Source: Gp6-AA40 sp036802945 (GTDB lineage: Bacteria > Acidobacteriota > Vicinamibacteria > Vicinamibacterales > UBA2999). From it: a stretch of 64,000 nt of DNA. Location of the stretch: NCBI GenBank assembly GCA_036802945.1, contig DAIRVG010000005.1:54880-118879 (forward strand), given 5' to 3'. How positions within the stretch are numbered: position 1 is the first letter of the stretch; each line of letters opens with the position of its first letter. A program made the position numbers and the translations under genes. The notes beneath the pieces were generated by a model that worked only from the letters and a program-made list of their open reading frames with translations, made no database searches and had not been told where the DNA came from. Shown here piece after piece: positions 34,254 to 42,162 of this stretch.

Positions 34254-34278
34254 GTGGATTTTTGTGGACGAAAGTGGA
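34254..34278 (+). promoter_or_regulatory. probable MraZ operator, three GTGGA repeats
   Basis: GTGGA at 34254-34258, 34264-34268 and 34274-34278, each separated by exactly 5 bases (10-bp period, one helical turn). MraZ is known to bind direct G-rich repeats of this spacing at its own promoter in several bacteria. The third copy includes the proposed GTG start codon, so binding would cover the transcription start and the translation start. Confidence 0.75.
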
Positions 34279-34726
34279 GCAACTAGGCCTACGGGGCAGC
34301 GCCCAGACGCGAATCGACGACAAAGGTCGGCTGAAGGTCCCGACGGTGTTCCGCGGGGCCATTCAGGACCAGCACGGCCCCGACGTGTTCGTCACGAGCG
34401 TCACGGGCGAATCGGTGCGCATTTATCCGATGCCCGTGTGGCTCGAGGTCGAACAGAGGCTCTCGAAGATGCCGGGCAATCACCCGTCGCGACTCAAGTT
34501 CCTCGATCGCGTCAATTACTTCGGCCAGACGAGCGAACTCGACGGCCAGGGGCGCATCGTCGTCTCGCAGCTGCTCCGCGACAGCGCATCTATCGTCGGC
34601 GATGTACGCGTATTCGGCAAGCTCGATTACCTCGAAGTCTGGAACGAAGAGCGCTTCGCGCAGAAACTGCTTCGGGACCCGTGGATGGACGAGGACGGTT
34701 TCAAGCTTTCGGAGCATGGCATATGA
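34274..34726 (+). CDS. mraZ: transcriptional regulator MraZ
   Basis: 150 residues. Two AbrB-like halves: LRGSAQTRIDDKGRLKVPTVFRG and YFGQTSELDGQGRIVVSQLLRD, each with the DxxGR turn. MraZ forms a ring that represses the dcw promoter through repeats near its start. Family proteins begin M-F-R-G; here the equivalent is G-L-R-G, with no ATG nearby. GTG 34274 is the most likely start; TTG 34262 is an alternative. First gene of the dcw cluster. Confidence 0.9.
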   Translation: MEQLGLRGSAQTRIDDKGRLKVPTVFRGAIQDQHGPDVFVTSVTGESVRIYPMPVWLEVEQRLSKMPGNHPSRLKFLDRVNYFGQTSELDGQGRIVVSQLLRDSASIVGDVRVFGKLDYLEVWNEERFAQKLLRDPWMDEDGFKLSEHGI

Positions 34727-34737
34727 CGGGAATGCGT

Positions 34738-34819
34738 AATACCCAATGCCCAATGCCCAATGCTCAAGGGACATGCGTCGTTGGGCATTGAGCATTCGGC
34801 GTTGAGCCTTGGGCATTCA
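34738..34819. repeat. heptamer inverted element, GCCCAAT / TTGGGCA
   Basis: Left arm: ACCCAAT, GCCCAAT, GCCCAAT, GCTCAAG (34741-34768). Right arm: TTGGGCA, TTGAGCA, TTCGGCG, TTGAGCC, TTGGGCA (34781-34815). Both arms keep a strict 7-base period and are imperfect reverse complements. It occupies the mraZ-rsmH spacer, and the last right-arm unit contains the predicted TTG start of rsmH (34809). Confidence 0.9.
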
Positions 34820-35714
34820 TCCGTCTCACGAGCCCGTCATGGTTGCAGAGGTGCTGGAACACCTGGCGCCGTCGCGAGGCGGGACGTTTGTCGACTGCAC
34901 AGTCGGCCTTGGCGGGCACGCGCGCGCGTTGCTCGAGGCTGGCGCGTCACGGCTGATCGGGCTTGACCGTGATACGGCTGCGCTCGTGCACGCGCGAGCT
35001 GCGCTGAGTGAATTTGGAGATCGCGTCGAGCTGGTGCACTCGGACTACCGCCGTTTGAATGACGTGCTCGACGCACGCGGCATTACGACGGTCGACGGCG
35101 TGCTCGCGGATCTCGGTGTGTCGTCGATGCAGCTGGACTCGCCTGGCCGCGGGTTCAGCTTCCGGCAGGACGATCCGCTGGACATGCGGATGGACACGAC
35201 GATGGGACCGACCGCTGCCGAGTCGATTCGCGATGTGGACGAGCGGACGCTGGCCGATCTCATTTACGAGTTCGGCGAGGAGCGGCATTCGCGACGGATC
35301 GCGCGGGCGATTGTTGCGGCGCGCCAACGAGAGGCAATTGAGACGACCGGTCAGCTCGCCGACGCTGTCAGGCGCGCGATTCCGCGGAAGGGGTATTCGC
35401 GGATCGACCCGGCGACGCGGACGTTTCAGGCGATTCGCATCTGGGTGAACAGCGAACTCGACGGGCTAGACACCTTTCTCGGCGATGCCGCGCGGCGGCT
35501 CGGGGAGGGGGGGCGGATGGTGGTGATCACATTTCACTCGCTGGAAGACCGGATCGCGAAGCATACGCTCCGGGCGCTGCAGGATGAAGGGATCGGTCTC
35601 AGAATTCGCACGAAGCGGCCGCTGGTGCCGGGCGAAGCAGAAGTAGAACGCAACCCGCGCGCGCGCAGCGCCAAGCTTCGCGCGGCGGAACAGAGCGGGC
35701 AGGAATCCTCATGA
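34809..35714 (+). CDS. rsmH: 16S rRNA (cytosine1402-N4)-methyltransferase
   Basis: 301 residues. SAM-binding GGTFVDCTVGLGGHARALLE, DGVLADLGVSSMQLDSPGRGFSFR with the DPLDMRMD segment, and the late ITFHSLEDRIAKH are RsmH signatures. An in-frame TGA at 34803-34805 and the need to include HEPVMVAEVL leave TTG 34809 as the only NTG start upstream; it lies in a heptamer repeat and has no clear ribosome-binding site. Its stop overlaps the ftsL ATG by 4 bases. Confidence 0.94.
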   Translation: MGIHPSHEPVMVAEVLEHLAPSRGGTFVDCTVGLGGHARALLEAGASRLIGLDRDTAALVHARAALSEFGDRVELVHSDYRRLNDVLDARGITTVDGVLADLGVSSMQLDSPGRGFSFRQDDPLDMRMDTTMGPTAAESIRDVDERTLADLIYEFGEERHSRRIARAIVAARQREAIETTGQLADAVRRAIPRKGYSRIDPATRTFQAIRIWVNSELDGLDTFLGDAARRLGEGGRMVVITFHSLEDRIAKHTLRALQDEGIGLRIRTKRPLVPGEAEVERNPRARSAKLRAAEQSGQESS

Positions 35715-36100
35715 GCGGCGAATTTGAATACGCAATCCGGAAAGACGTTCGCAACAACCCGATCGTGCGCGAGGTCGACCGCGAGCGGCACCGCGAGATG
35801 TGGCGGTCGGCGGCGGTGGGCGTATTTCTGGTCGCCGTCCTCCTCTTCTCCGCCTGGCAGCACTTCGAGTTGCTGCGTCATGGCTACCGGATTGAGCAGA
35901 TGGAGAAGGAGCGCGCCGCCGAAGACGAAGTGAACCGCCATTTGCGGCTCGAGATCGACACCCTGCGATCGCCCGCGCGCATCGAGCGGCTCGCGATCGC
36001 TCGTCTGGGAATGGTGTCACCCGCGCCGGACGACGCAACGGTCATCGAGCGCGTGACACCGACGGCGCCGCCGCCGAAGTCGGTCGTCGCTCGCCGGTAA
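35711..36100 (+). CDS. ftsL: FtsL-like division protein
   Basis: 129 residues, bitopic membrane protein. A cytoplasmic N-terminus (about 1-32) precedes one helix (AAVGVFLVAVLLFSAW), then a periplasmic coiled coil (RIEQMEKERAAEDEVNRHLRLEIDTLRS) ending with RIERLAIARLGM, as in FtsL/DivIC. Divisome partner of FtsQ and FtsI. Identity rests on topology and gene position between rsmH and ftsI; FtsL sequences diverge strongly. Confidence 0.85.
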   Translation: MSGEFEYAIRKDVRNNPIVREVDRERHREMWRSAAVGVFLVAVLLFSAWQHFELLRHGYRIEQMEKERAAEDEVNRHLRLEIDTLRSPARIERLAIARLGMVSPAPDDATVIERVTPTAPPPKSVVARR

Positions 36101-36113
36101 GGAAACCGACCAC

Positions 36114-38138
36114 GTGGCCGAGACGCCTGCCCACGCCTGGCGCACGACGCTGAAGCGCCGACTTGTCGTTGCGGCGACTGGATTCCTGCTGTGGTCGGGG
36201 GTCATCGAGGCGCGTCTGGTCTATCTCCAGGTGTACCAGCACATGGACCTCGTCGCGCGCGCCGAGCGCCAGCAATTGCGGACGGTCGCCGCGGCCGCCA
36301 AACGCGGTGACATTCTCGATCGCCGTGGTCACGTGCTCGCGTACAGTGTGGACGCTGACTCGATCTACGCGGTCCCCACTGAAATCGACGATGAGCCGCA
36401 AGCCGCCGCAGCCCTGTGCCGCGCGCTCGGCGATTGCACCACCGGCGATCGACAGGCGCTGGTCGATCGCATCCGGCGGGGCCGCGCGTTCGTCTACGTT
36501 CGCCGCCAGGTGACGCCCGATCAGGCCCGGCGAGTGGCGGACCTTCAGCTCGAAGGCGTCGGGTTCATGAAGGAGAACCGCCGCTTCTATCCGAACAAGG
36601 AGCTGGGCGCGCACCTCCTGGGGTACGTCGGGATCGACAACACAGGTCTTGCCGGTATCGAAGCCACCTACGACAGCCTGATCAAAGGGAACCCGGGAAC
36701 GGTCCTGATCCAGACCGACGCGAAACGTCACGCCTTCAGCCGGGTCGAGCGGCCGTCCACCACCGGCGCGACACTGGAGCTGACGATCGACCAGTACCTC
36801 CAGCACATCGCGGAGCGCGAACTCCGCGCGGGCGTCATGGAGAATCGCGCCGCGAGCGGCGCGGCCGTGATTATGGATCCGTGGACCGGCGAGATCCTCG
36901 CACTCGCCAACTGGCCGACGTTCAACCCGAACGCGTATCGCGACACGCAGGACGCCGAGCGCCGCAATCGTGCAATCCAGGATCTCTACGAGCCAGGGTC
37001 GACGTTCAAGATTGTCACGGCCTCGGCCGCTCTGGAGCAGCACGTCATTCAGCCCGACGACCAGGTCGACGTCCGCGGCGGCCTGATCCGTCTCGGCTCA
37101 CGCGTCGTGCACGATACGCACGACTACGGCGTCCTTTCGTTCACCGACGTGATCGTCAAGTCGAGCAACATCGGCGCGATCAAAGTCGGGTTGCGACTTG
37201 GACCCGAGCGTCTCGGGATCTACGCCCGCCGGTTCGGTTTCGGCCGTCCCTCATCGCCCGATTTCCCGGCGGAGAGTTCCGGGATCCTCTGGGATCCCGC
37301 GAAGCAGAACGACAGCGCCCTTGCGTCGATGGCGATGGGATACCAGGTCGGCGTGACGCCGCTCCAGATGGCGGCGGCCGTCAGCTCCGTTGCCAACGGC
37401 GGGCAGCTCATCCAACCCCGCGTCGTTCGCGCCGTCGTCAAGGACGGGCGTCGCGTTCCGGTTCCGCGCAAGGTCGTCCGGCGTGCGATCAACGAGGGCG
37501 TCGCGGCGGAGCTGACGGCCATCATGGAACAGGTCGTCGAGCGGGGAACGGCAACGGCGGCGCAGATTCCGGGGTACATGATCGCCGGCAAGACGGGAAC
37601 GGCCGCGAGGCTGGTAAACGGCAACTACTCGACATCGGATTACAACGCGTCATTTGTCGGCTTTGTGCCGTCGCGCAGGCCGGTCTTCACCATCATCGTC
37701 GTGATCGACTCTCCGCACGCAAAGGGTCACACTGGAGGTGTCGCCGCGGCGCCGGTCTTCAAGCGCATCGCTCAGGCGGCGATGCGGCAGTACGGCGTGC
37801 CGCCGTCGATCAACCCCGCGCCGCCGCTCGTCGTCGCGCGGCAGGATACCGAGGACGCACACGAGCAGCCGACGTCAACGGGCGGCAGTACTTCGAACAT
37901 CGTGCCCCTAGGCGGCACGTCGCAGGGATCCCGCGTGTTCCCGGATTTACGCGGCCTGGGCGCGCGGGATGCGCTCCACGCGTTGACGCGGCTCGGCATG
38001 ACGGGTCGGCTCAACGGGACTGGCATCGTCACGCGGCAACGTCCAGAGGCGGGTACGCCGATTGATCGCGACGCGACCTACATCCTCTGGCTGGAGCGGC
38101 AGGCACCGCTGACTCGTGTTGCGGGCGCAACGCGATGA
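36114..38138 (+). CDS. ftsI: peptidoglycan D,D-transpeptidase FtsI (PBP with PASTA domain)
   Basis: 674 residues. One N-terminal helix (LVVAATGFLLWSGVIEARL), a pedestal domain, and a transpeptidase domain with Ser296 in EPGSTFK, Ser-Ser-Asn at 350-352 (KSSNIG) and KTGTA at 493-497. A C-terminal PASTA-like domain (about 605-670, VFPDLRGLGARDALHALTRLG) is present, unusual for FtsI of Proteobacteria but common in other phyla. It cross-links septal peptidoglycan. GTG 36114; murE ATG overlaps the stop by 4 bases. Confidence 0.94.
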   Translation: MAETPAHAWRTTLKRRLVVAATGFLLWSGVIEARLVYLQVYQHMDLVARAERQQLRTVAAAAKRGDILDRRGHVLAYSVDADSIYAVPTEIDDEPQAAAALCRALGDCTTGDRQALVDRIRRGRAFVYVRRQVTPDQARRVADLQLEGVGFMKENRRFYPNKELGAHLLGYVGIDNTGLAGIEATYDSLIKGNPGTVLIQTDAKRHAFSRVERPSTTGATLELTIDQYLQHIAERELRAGVMENRAASGAAVIMDPWTGEILALANWPTFNPNAYRDTQDAERRNRAIQDLYEPGSTFKIVTASAALEQHVIQPDDQVDVRGGLIRLGSRVVHDTHDYGVLSFTDVIVKSSNIGAIKVGLRLGPERLGIYARRFGFGRPSSPDFPAESSGILWDPAKQNDSALASMAMGYQVGVTPLQMAAAVSSVANGGQLIQPRVVRAVVKDGRRVPVPRKVVRRAINEGVAAELTAIMEQVVERGTATAAQIPGYMIAGKTGTAARLVNGNYSTSDYNASFVGFVPSRRPVFTIIVVIDSPHAKGHTGGVAAAPVFKRIAQAAMRQYGVPPSINPAPPLVVARQDTEDAHEQPTSTGGSTSNIVPLGGTSQGSRVFPDLRGLGARDALHALTRLGMTGRLNGTGIVTRQRPEAGTPIDRDATYILWLERQAPLTRVAGATR

Positions 38139-39646
38139 CCGCTCGCGAACTGCTGCTGGCAATGGCGGACGCGCTGCCTAAGGGGCAGCTGCCTGCAATT
38201 CCCGGCGCCGGGCTCGACGTGCCGTGCACCGCCGTGACGCACGATTCCCGCCAGGTGAAGCCGGGCTCGGTATTTGTTGCACTGCCCGGAGAGAAAGCCG
38301 ACGGTGCGGCGTTCGCTCCTCAGGCGATCGCCTCGGGAGCCGTCGCGATCGTCGCTGAGCGCCCTGCCTCGACGCCGGTCGACGCACCGTGGATCGTCGT
38401 CAGCGATGCGCGGCTGGCCCTCGCGCTGCTCGCTGCAGAATTTTTCGGCCATCCGAGCCGCCAGATGAAGGTCATCGGCACTACCGGCACGAACGGCAAA
38501 ACGACGACCAGCTACGTGATGCACTCGATCTTCGAAGCGGCGGGTATTCGCTGCGGCTTGATGGGAACCGTGACGTACCGGATTGGCGATCGTGAGCTGG
38601 CGGCGACCCGCACGACGCCTGAGGCGCCGGAAGTTCAGAGCTTCATGCGACAGATGGTCGACGCGGGGTGCGGGGCGTGCGTAATGGAAGTCTCATCGCA
38701 CGCGCTGGCGATGCGCCGGGTCGATGGAATCCGGTTCGCTGCCGGTGTCTTCACGAACCTGACGCGCGACCACCTCGACTTCCACCAGAACATGGAGAAC
38801 TACTTTGCCGCCAAGCGTCGGCTGTTCGAGATGCTGCCGGCTGATGCGCCGGCGGTGATCAATGTCGACGACCCCCGCGCGGCGTCGCTCGTGGAAATCG
38901 CGGGTCGCCCGGTCACGTACGCGGTGACCAAAGATGCGGATGTCACACCCGGTCCGCTCTCCTTCGCGCTTCGCGGCCTCGAGTTCGACGTGCGCATGCC
39001 CCAGGGCGTCGCGCACGTGAAGTCAAAGCTTGTTGGCAAGCCAAACGTCTATAACATCCTCGCGGCCGCCGGAACGGCCGCGGCGGTGGGCATTCCGATC
39101 AAGGCGATCGAACGGGGTTTGCAGAAGCTCTCCGACGTGCCGGGTCGCTTCGAGGTTGTCTCATCGCCCGACGACGACATCACCGTGGTGGTCGACTACG
39201 CGCACACCGACGACGCGCTTCGCAATCTCCTCGAGACCGCGCGGGCGCTTGCCTCTCGTCGCCTCATCACCGTGTTCGGCGCGGGCGGCGACCGCGACAG
39301 GACCAAGCGGCCGCTCATGGGCATGGTTGCCGCGCGGCTGAGCGACGTGGTCGTGATCACGTCGGACAACCCGCGAGGAGAGGACCCGGCGCGCATCATC
39401 GAGGAAGTCAAGCGCGGCGCCGAGCCGGAATCGCGCCAGGGCAACGCAGAGGTCCTGGCAATTGCGGATCGCCGCGATGCGATCCTGCAGGCGATCGATC
39501 GCGCATCGCGCGGAGACGTCGTGCTGATTGCCGGTAAGGGGCATGAGAAGTACCAGGACATTGGCGGCCGCATCACGCCGTTCGACGACGTGGCCGTCGC
39601 GCGCGAGGCGCTGGAAGCGCGCCGCGTGAAGTCGCGGGTTGGGTGA
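38135..39646 (+). CDS. murE: UDP-MurNAc-L-Ala-D-Glu: meso-DAP ligase
   Basis: 503 residues. ATP loop GTTGTNGKTTTS at 115-126, carbamylated-Lys region MEVSSHALAMRRVDGI, and NLTRDHLDFHQNMENY. The C-terminal specificity motif is TSDNPRGEDP; DNPR indicates meso-diaminopimelate rather than lysine as substrate, so the cell wall should be mDAP-type. It adds the third stem residue in the cytoplasm. Confidence 0.95.
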   Translation: MTARELLLAMADALPKGQLPAIPGAGLDVPCTAVTHDSRQVKPGSVFVALPGEKADGAAFAPQAIASGAVAIVAERPASTPVDAPWIVVSDARLALALLAAEFFGHPSRQMKVIGTTGTNGKTTTSYVMHSIFEAAGIRCGLMGTVTYRIGDRELAATRTTPEAPEVQSFMRQMVDAGCGACVMEVSSHALAMRRVDGIRFAAGVFTNLTRDHLDFHQNMENYFAAKRRLFEMLPADAPAVINVDDPRAASLVEIAGRPVTYAVTKDADVTPGPLSFALRGLEFDVRMPQGVAHVKSKLVGKPNVYNILAAAGTAAAVGIPIKAIERGLQKLSDVPGRFEVVSSPDDDITVVVDYAHTDDALRNLLETARALASRRLITVFGAGGDRDRTKRPLMGMVAARLSDVVVITSDNPRGEDPARIIEEVKRGAEPESRQGNAEVLAIADRRDAILQAIDRASRGDVVLIAGKGHEKYQDIGGRITPFDDVAVAREALEARRVKSRVG

Positions 39647-41073
39647 GTGCACTTCGTCTCACCGTCGGATGGCTGGCCGCCGCCGTTGCCGGGCGGATCG
39701 TCTCGGGCGATCCGGAGCAGGTTGTCGGCAATGTCGTCACCGACTCGCGGTCGCTCGCGGCGGGCGATTTCTTCGTCGCGCTTCGCGGGCCTCGCTTCGA
39801 TGGCCACGCATTCGTCGATGAGGTGCTCGCACGAGGGGCCATGGGCGCGTTGATCGAGGGTGTAGGGCGGGGCTTCACGCCACGCCAGGCGGGCCGTCAA
39901 GGCCCGCCCTACAACGCCCCGGCGATCGTGGAGGTCGGCGATACGACGAGGGCGCTGCAGGACCTGGCGCACACAGTGCGGAAAGCGGCGGCCACCAGGG
40001 TGGTGGCGATTACGGGAAGCGCGGGGAAGACGACGACCAAGGAAACGATTGCGGATTTTCTGTCTGCCTCGTTTCGCGTCGTGAAGAACAAGGGGAATCT
40101 GAACAATCACATCGGGCTTCCGCTGTCGCTGATGCAGCTTCGCGACAAGCCAGACGTGGCTGTTATGGAACTGGGCATGAATCACGTGGGGGAGATCAGC
40201 ACGCTGGTGGCGATTGCCGATCCGGACGTTCGCGTCTGGACAAATGTCGGTGACGCGCATCTGGGATTTTTTGACTCCCTCGACGCGATCGCGGATGCAA
40301 AGGCGGAGATCCTGGAGAGAGCCGAACCGCTCGACGTGCTGATCTGCAACGCGGACGACCCGCGCGTGATGGCGCGCGCAGCGGGCTTTGCCGGCCGCAC
40401 GATCACGTTCGGCGAAAGTGATCGCGCGACGGTGCGCGCGAGGGATATCGAGGATCGCGGCATCGACGGCATGCGCGCGCGCGTCGTGGCGCCGGCGGGC
40501 GAATGCGTCATCGAGACGCCGCTGCTCGGCCGGGGCAACCTGTCGAACGTGCTGGCCGCGACCGCGGTGGCCATCGAGTTCGGCGTGCCGCTGTCCACCA
40601 TTGCCTCGCGTGCAGCCGCGCTGCGTCCGGCGGATCGCCGGGGCGCGGTACACCGGCTGCGCGGCGGCATCACGCTCGTCGACGATTCGTACAACTCGAG
40701 CCCGGCTGCGCTGAGGCGCGCGCTCGATGTGATTGCGACGGAGGGCCGTGCGTCGCGCAAGGTCGCGGTGCTGGGCGAAATGCTGGAGCTTGGTGATCAC
40801 GCGACGGCCCTCCACCAGGAGAGTGGACGGGTTGCCGCATCTGCCGGTCTGCGCCTCCTGTTTGCCGTCGGCGGCGCGCCGGCGCGCGCGCTTGCCGATG
40901 CCGCCATCGCGTCTGGGATGTCGCAGGCGTCGGTTATCTATTTCGAAAAGAGCGAGCAGGCCGCCCCCGCCGTCGCGGCGGCCCTGCGCTCGGGCGATCT
41001 CGTGCTCGTCAAAGGGTCGCGCGGCACGCGTACGGATCTCATCGCGGATCGGATTGCAGCGGAATTTGCCTGA
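39643..41073 (+). CDS. murF: UDP-MurNAc-tripeptide: D-Ala-D-Ala ligase
   Basis: 476 residues. ITGSAGKTTTKETIADFL is the ATP loop, KGNLNNHIGLPLSLM and MELGMNHVGEI follow, and DDSYNSSPAALRRAL lies in the C-terminal domain. GTG 39643 overlaps the murE stop by 4 bases. A GC-rich palindromic element is inserted in frame at 39861-39913, encoding about residues 73-91 (GVGRGFTPRQAGRQGPPYN) in the N-terminal domain, probably an exposed loop. The catalytic regions are unaffected. Confidence 0.94.
   Translation: MSALRLTVGWLAAAVAGRIVSGDPEQVVGNVVTDSRSLAAGDFFVALRGPRFDGHAFVDEVLARGAMGALIEGVGRGFTPRQAGRQGPPYNAPAIVEVGDTTRALQDLAHTVRKAAATRVVAITGSAGKTTTKETIADFLSASFRVVKNKGNLNNHIGLPLSLMQLRDKPDVAVMELGMNHVGEISTLVAIADPDVRVWTNVGDAHLGFFDSLDAIADAKAEILERAEPLDVLICNADDPRVMARAAGFAGRTITFGESDRATVRARDIEDRGIDGMRARVVAPAGECVIETPLLGRGNLSNVLAATAVAIEFGVPLSTIASRAAALRPADRRGAVHRLRGGITLVDDSYNSSPAALRRALDVIATEGRASRKVAVLGEMLELGDHATALHQESGRVAASAGLRLLFAVGGAPARALADAAIASGMSQASVIYFEKSEQAAPAVAAALRSGDLVLVKGSRGTRTDLIADRIAAEFA
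39861..39913 (+). repeat. GC hairpin element inside murF, CTAC tail
   Basis: GGCGGGCC (39888-39895), loop GTCAA, GGCCCGCC (39901-39908), tail CTAC (39909-39912). A second left arm TGTAGGGCGGGGC (39861-39873) can pair with GGCCCGCCCTACA instead. The core matches the intergenic hairpin before ftsZ (49817-49841) in stem length, loop length and tail. It is in frame with murF. Confidence 0.85.
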
Positions 41074-42158
41074 TGCTTCTTTATCTGCTCTATCCGCTGC
41101 ACACCTACGCCACCGTCTTCAACGTGACGCGATACATCACGTTCAGGACGGCAGCCGCCAGTCTCACTGCGCTGGCGCTGAGCCTGGCGCTCGGTCCGTG
41201 GATGATCCGCAAGCTGCGCGACTTCCAGATCGGGCAAGTGATCCGGCAGGAGGGGCCACAGTCGCATCGCGCCAAGGCTGGCACGCCGACCATGGGCGGG
41301 CTGTTGATCCTGGCATCCGCGATCATCCCGACACTTCTCTGGGCCGACCTGACGAACGCGTACGTCTGGATTGCCGTGCTGGCGACCCTCGGTTTCGGCG
41401 CGGTCGGCCTGTGGGACGACTACCTGAAGATCGTCCGGCGGTCGCATCACGGTCTGATCCCTCGCTACAAGATGGGGCTGCAGATCGTCATTGGCATCGG
41501 CGTCGGCCTCGCGGTGATGGCGCTCGCTGCGAACAACCTGTACAACACGCGGCTGATCTTTCCCTTCTTCAAGAACCTCATCCCCGACCTGGGGTGGTTT
41601 TACGTGGGGTTCGCCGTGCTCGTGCTCGTGGGCGCGACCAATGCGGTGAACCTCACAGACGGCCTCGACGGCCTCGCGATCAGCACGTTTGCGGTGTCCG
41701 CGGCGGCGTTCACCGCGCTGGCCTATGTCACCGGCCATGCGGTGCTCGCCCAGTACCTGCTGCTCGTCCGTTTCGCGCCGGCAGGCGAGCTGACGGTTTT
41801 CTGCGGGGCGCTCGTCGGTGCAAGCCTGGGCTTCCTCTGGTACAACTCGTACCCCGCCGACATCTTCATGGGCGACGTCGGATCGCTGGCGCTCGGTGGC
41901 GCGCTCGGTACCGTCGCGATTCTGATCAAGCAGGAGCTGCTCCTGCCGATCGTCGGCGGCGTCTTCGTCATCGAAGCGCTCTCCGTGATCATCCAGGTTG
42001 CCTCCTTCAAGCTCACCGGCCAGCGCGTGTTCAAGATGGCGCCGATCCATCACCACTTCGAGCTCATTGGGTGGAGCGAGCCGAAGGTGATCGCACGCTT
42101 CCTGATTGTCGCGGTCGTCTTTGCGTTGTTCAGCCTGACAACGCTGAAGCTGCGGTGA
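41073..42158 (+). CDS. mraY: phospho-MurNAc-pentapeptide translocase
   Basis: 361 residues, about ten membrane helices. GTPTMGGLLIL, the acidic GLWDDYLKI, NAVNLTDGLDGLA and IFMGDVGSLALGG, and the HHHFE motif (APIHHHFELIG) are the MraY active-site loops. It makes lipid I at the inner membrane. ATG overlaps the last base of the murF stop (TGATG). Confidence 0.96.
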   Translation: MLLYLLYPLHTYATVFNVTRYITFRTAAASLTALALSLALGPWMIRKLRDFQIGQVIRQEGPQSHRAKAGTPTMGGLLILASAIIPTLLWADLTNAYVWIAVLATLGFGAVGLWDDYLKIVRRSHHGLIPRYKMGLQIVIGIGVGLAVMALAANNLYNTRLIFPFFKNLIPDLGWFYVGFAVLVLVGATNAVNLTDGLDGLAISTFAVSAAAFTALAYVTGHAVLAQYLLLVRFAPAGELTVFCGALVGASLGFLWYNSYPADIFMGDVGSLALGGALGTVAILIKQELLLPIVGGVFVIEALSVIIQVASFKLTGQRVFKMAPIHHHFELIGWSEPKVIARFLIVAVVFALFSLTTLKLR

Positions 42159-42162
42159 TGGC

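Noticed and set aside
34738..34819. Short regularly spaced repeats as a CRISPR array
   Set aside because: Units are contiguous 7-mers without spacers and occur as complementary arms; no cas genes are present.
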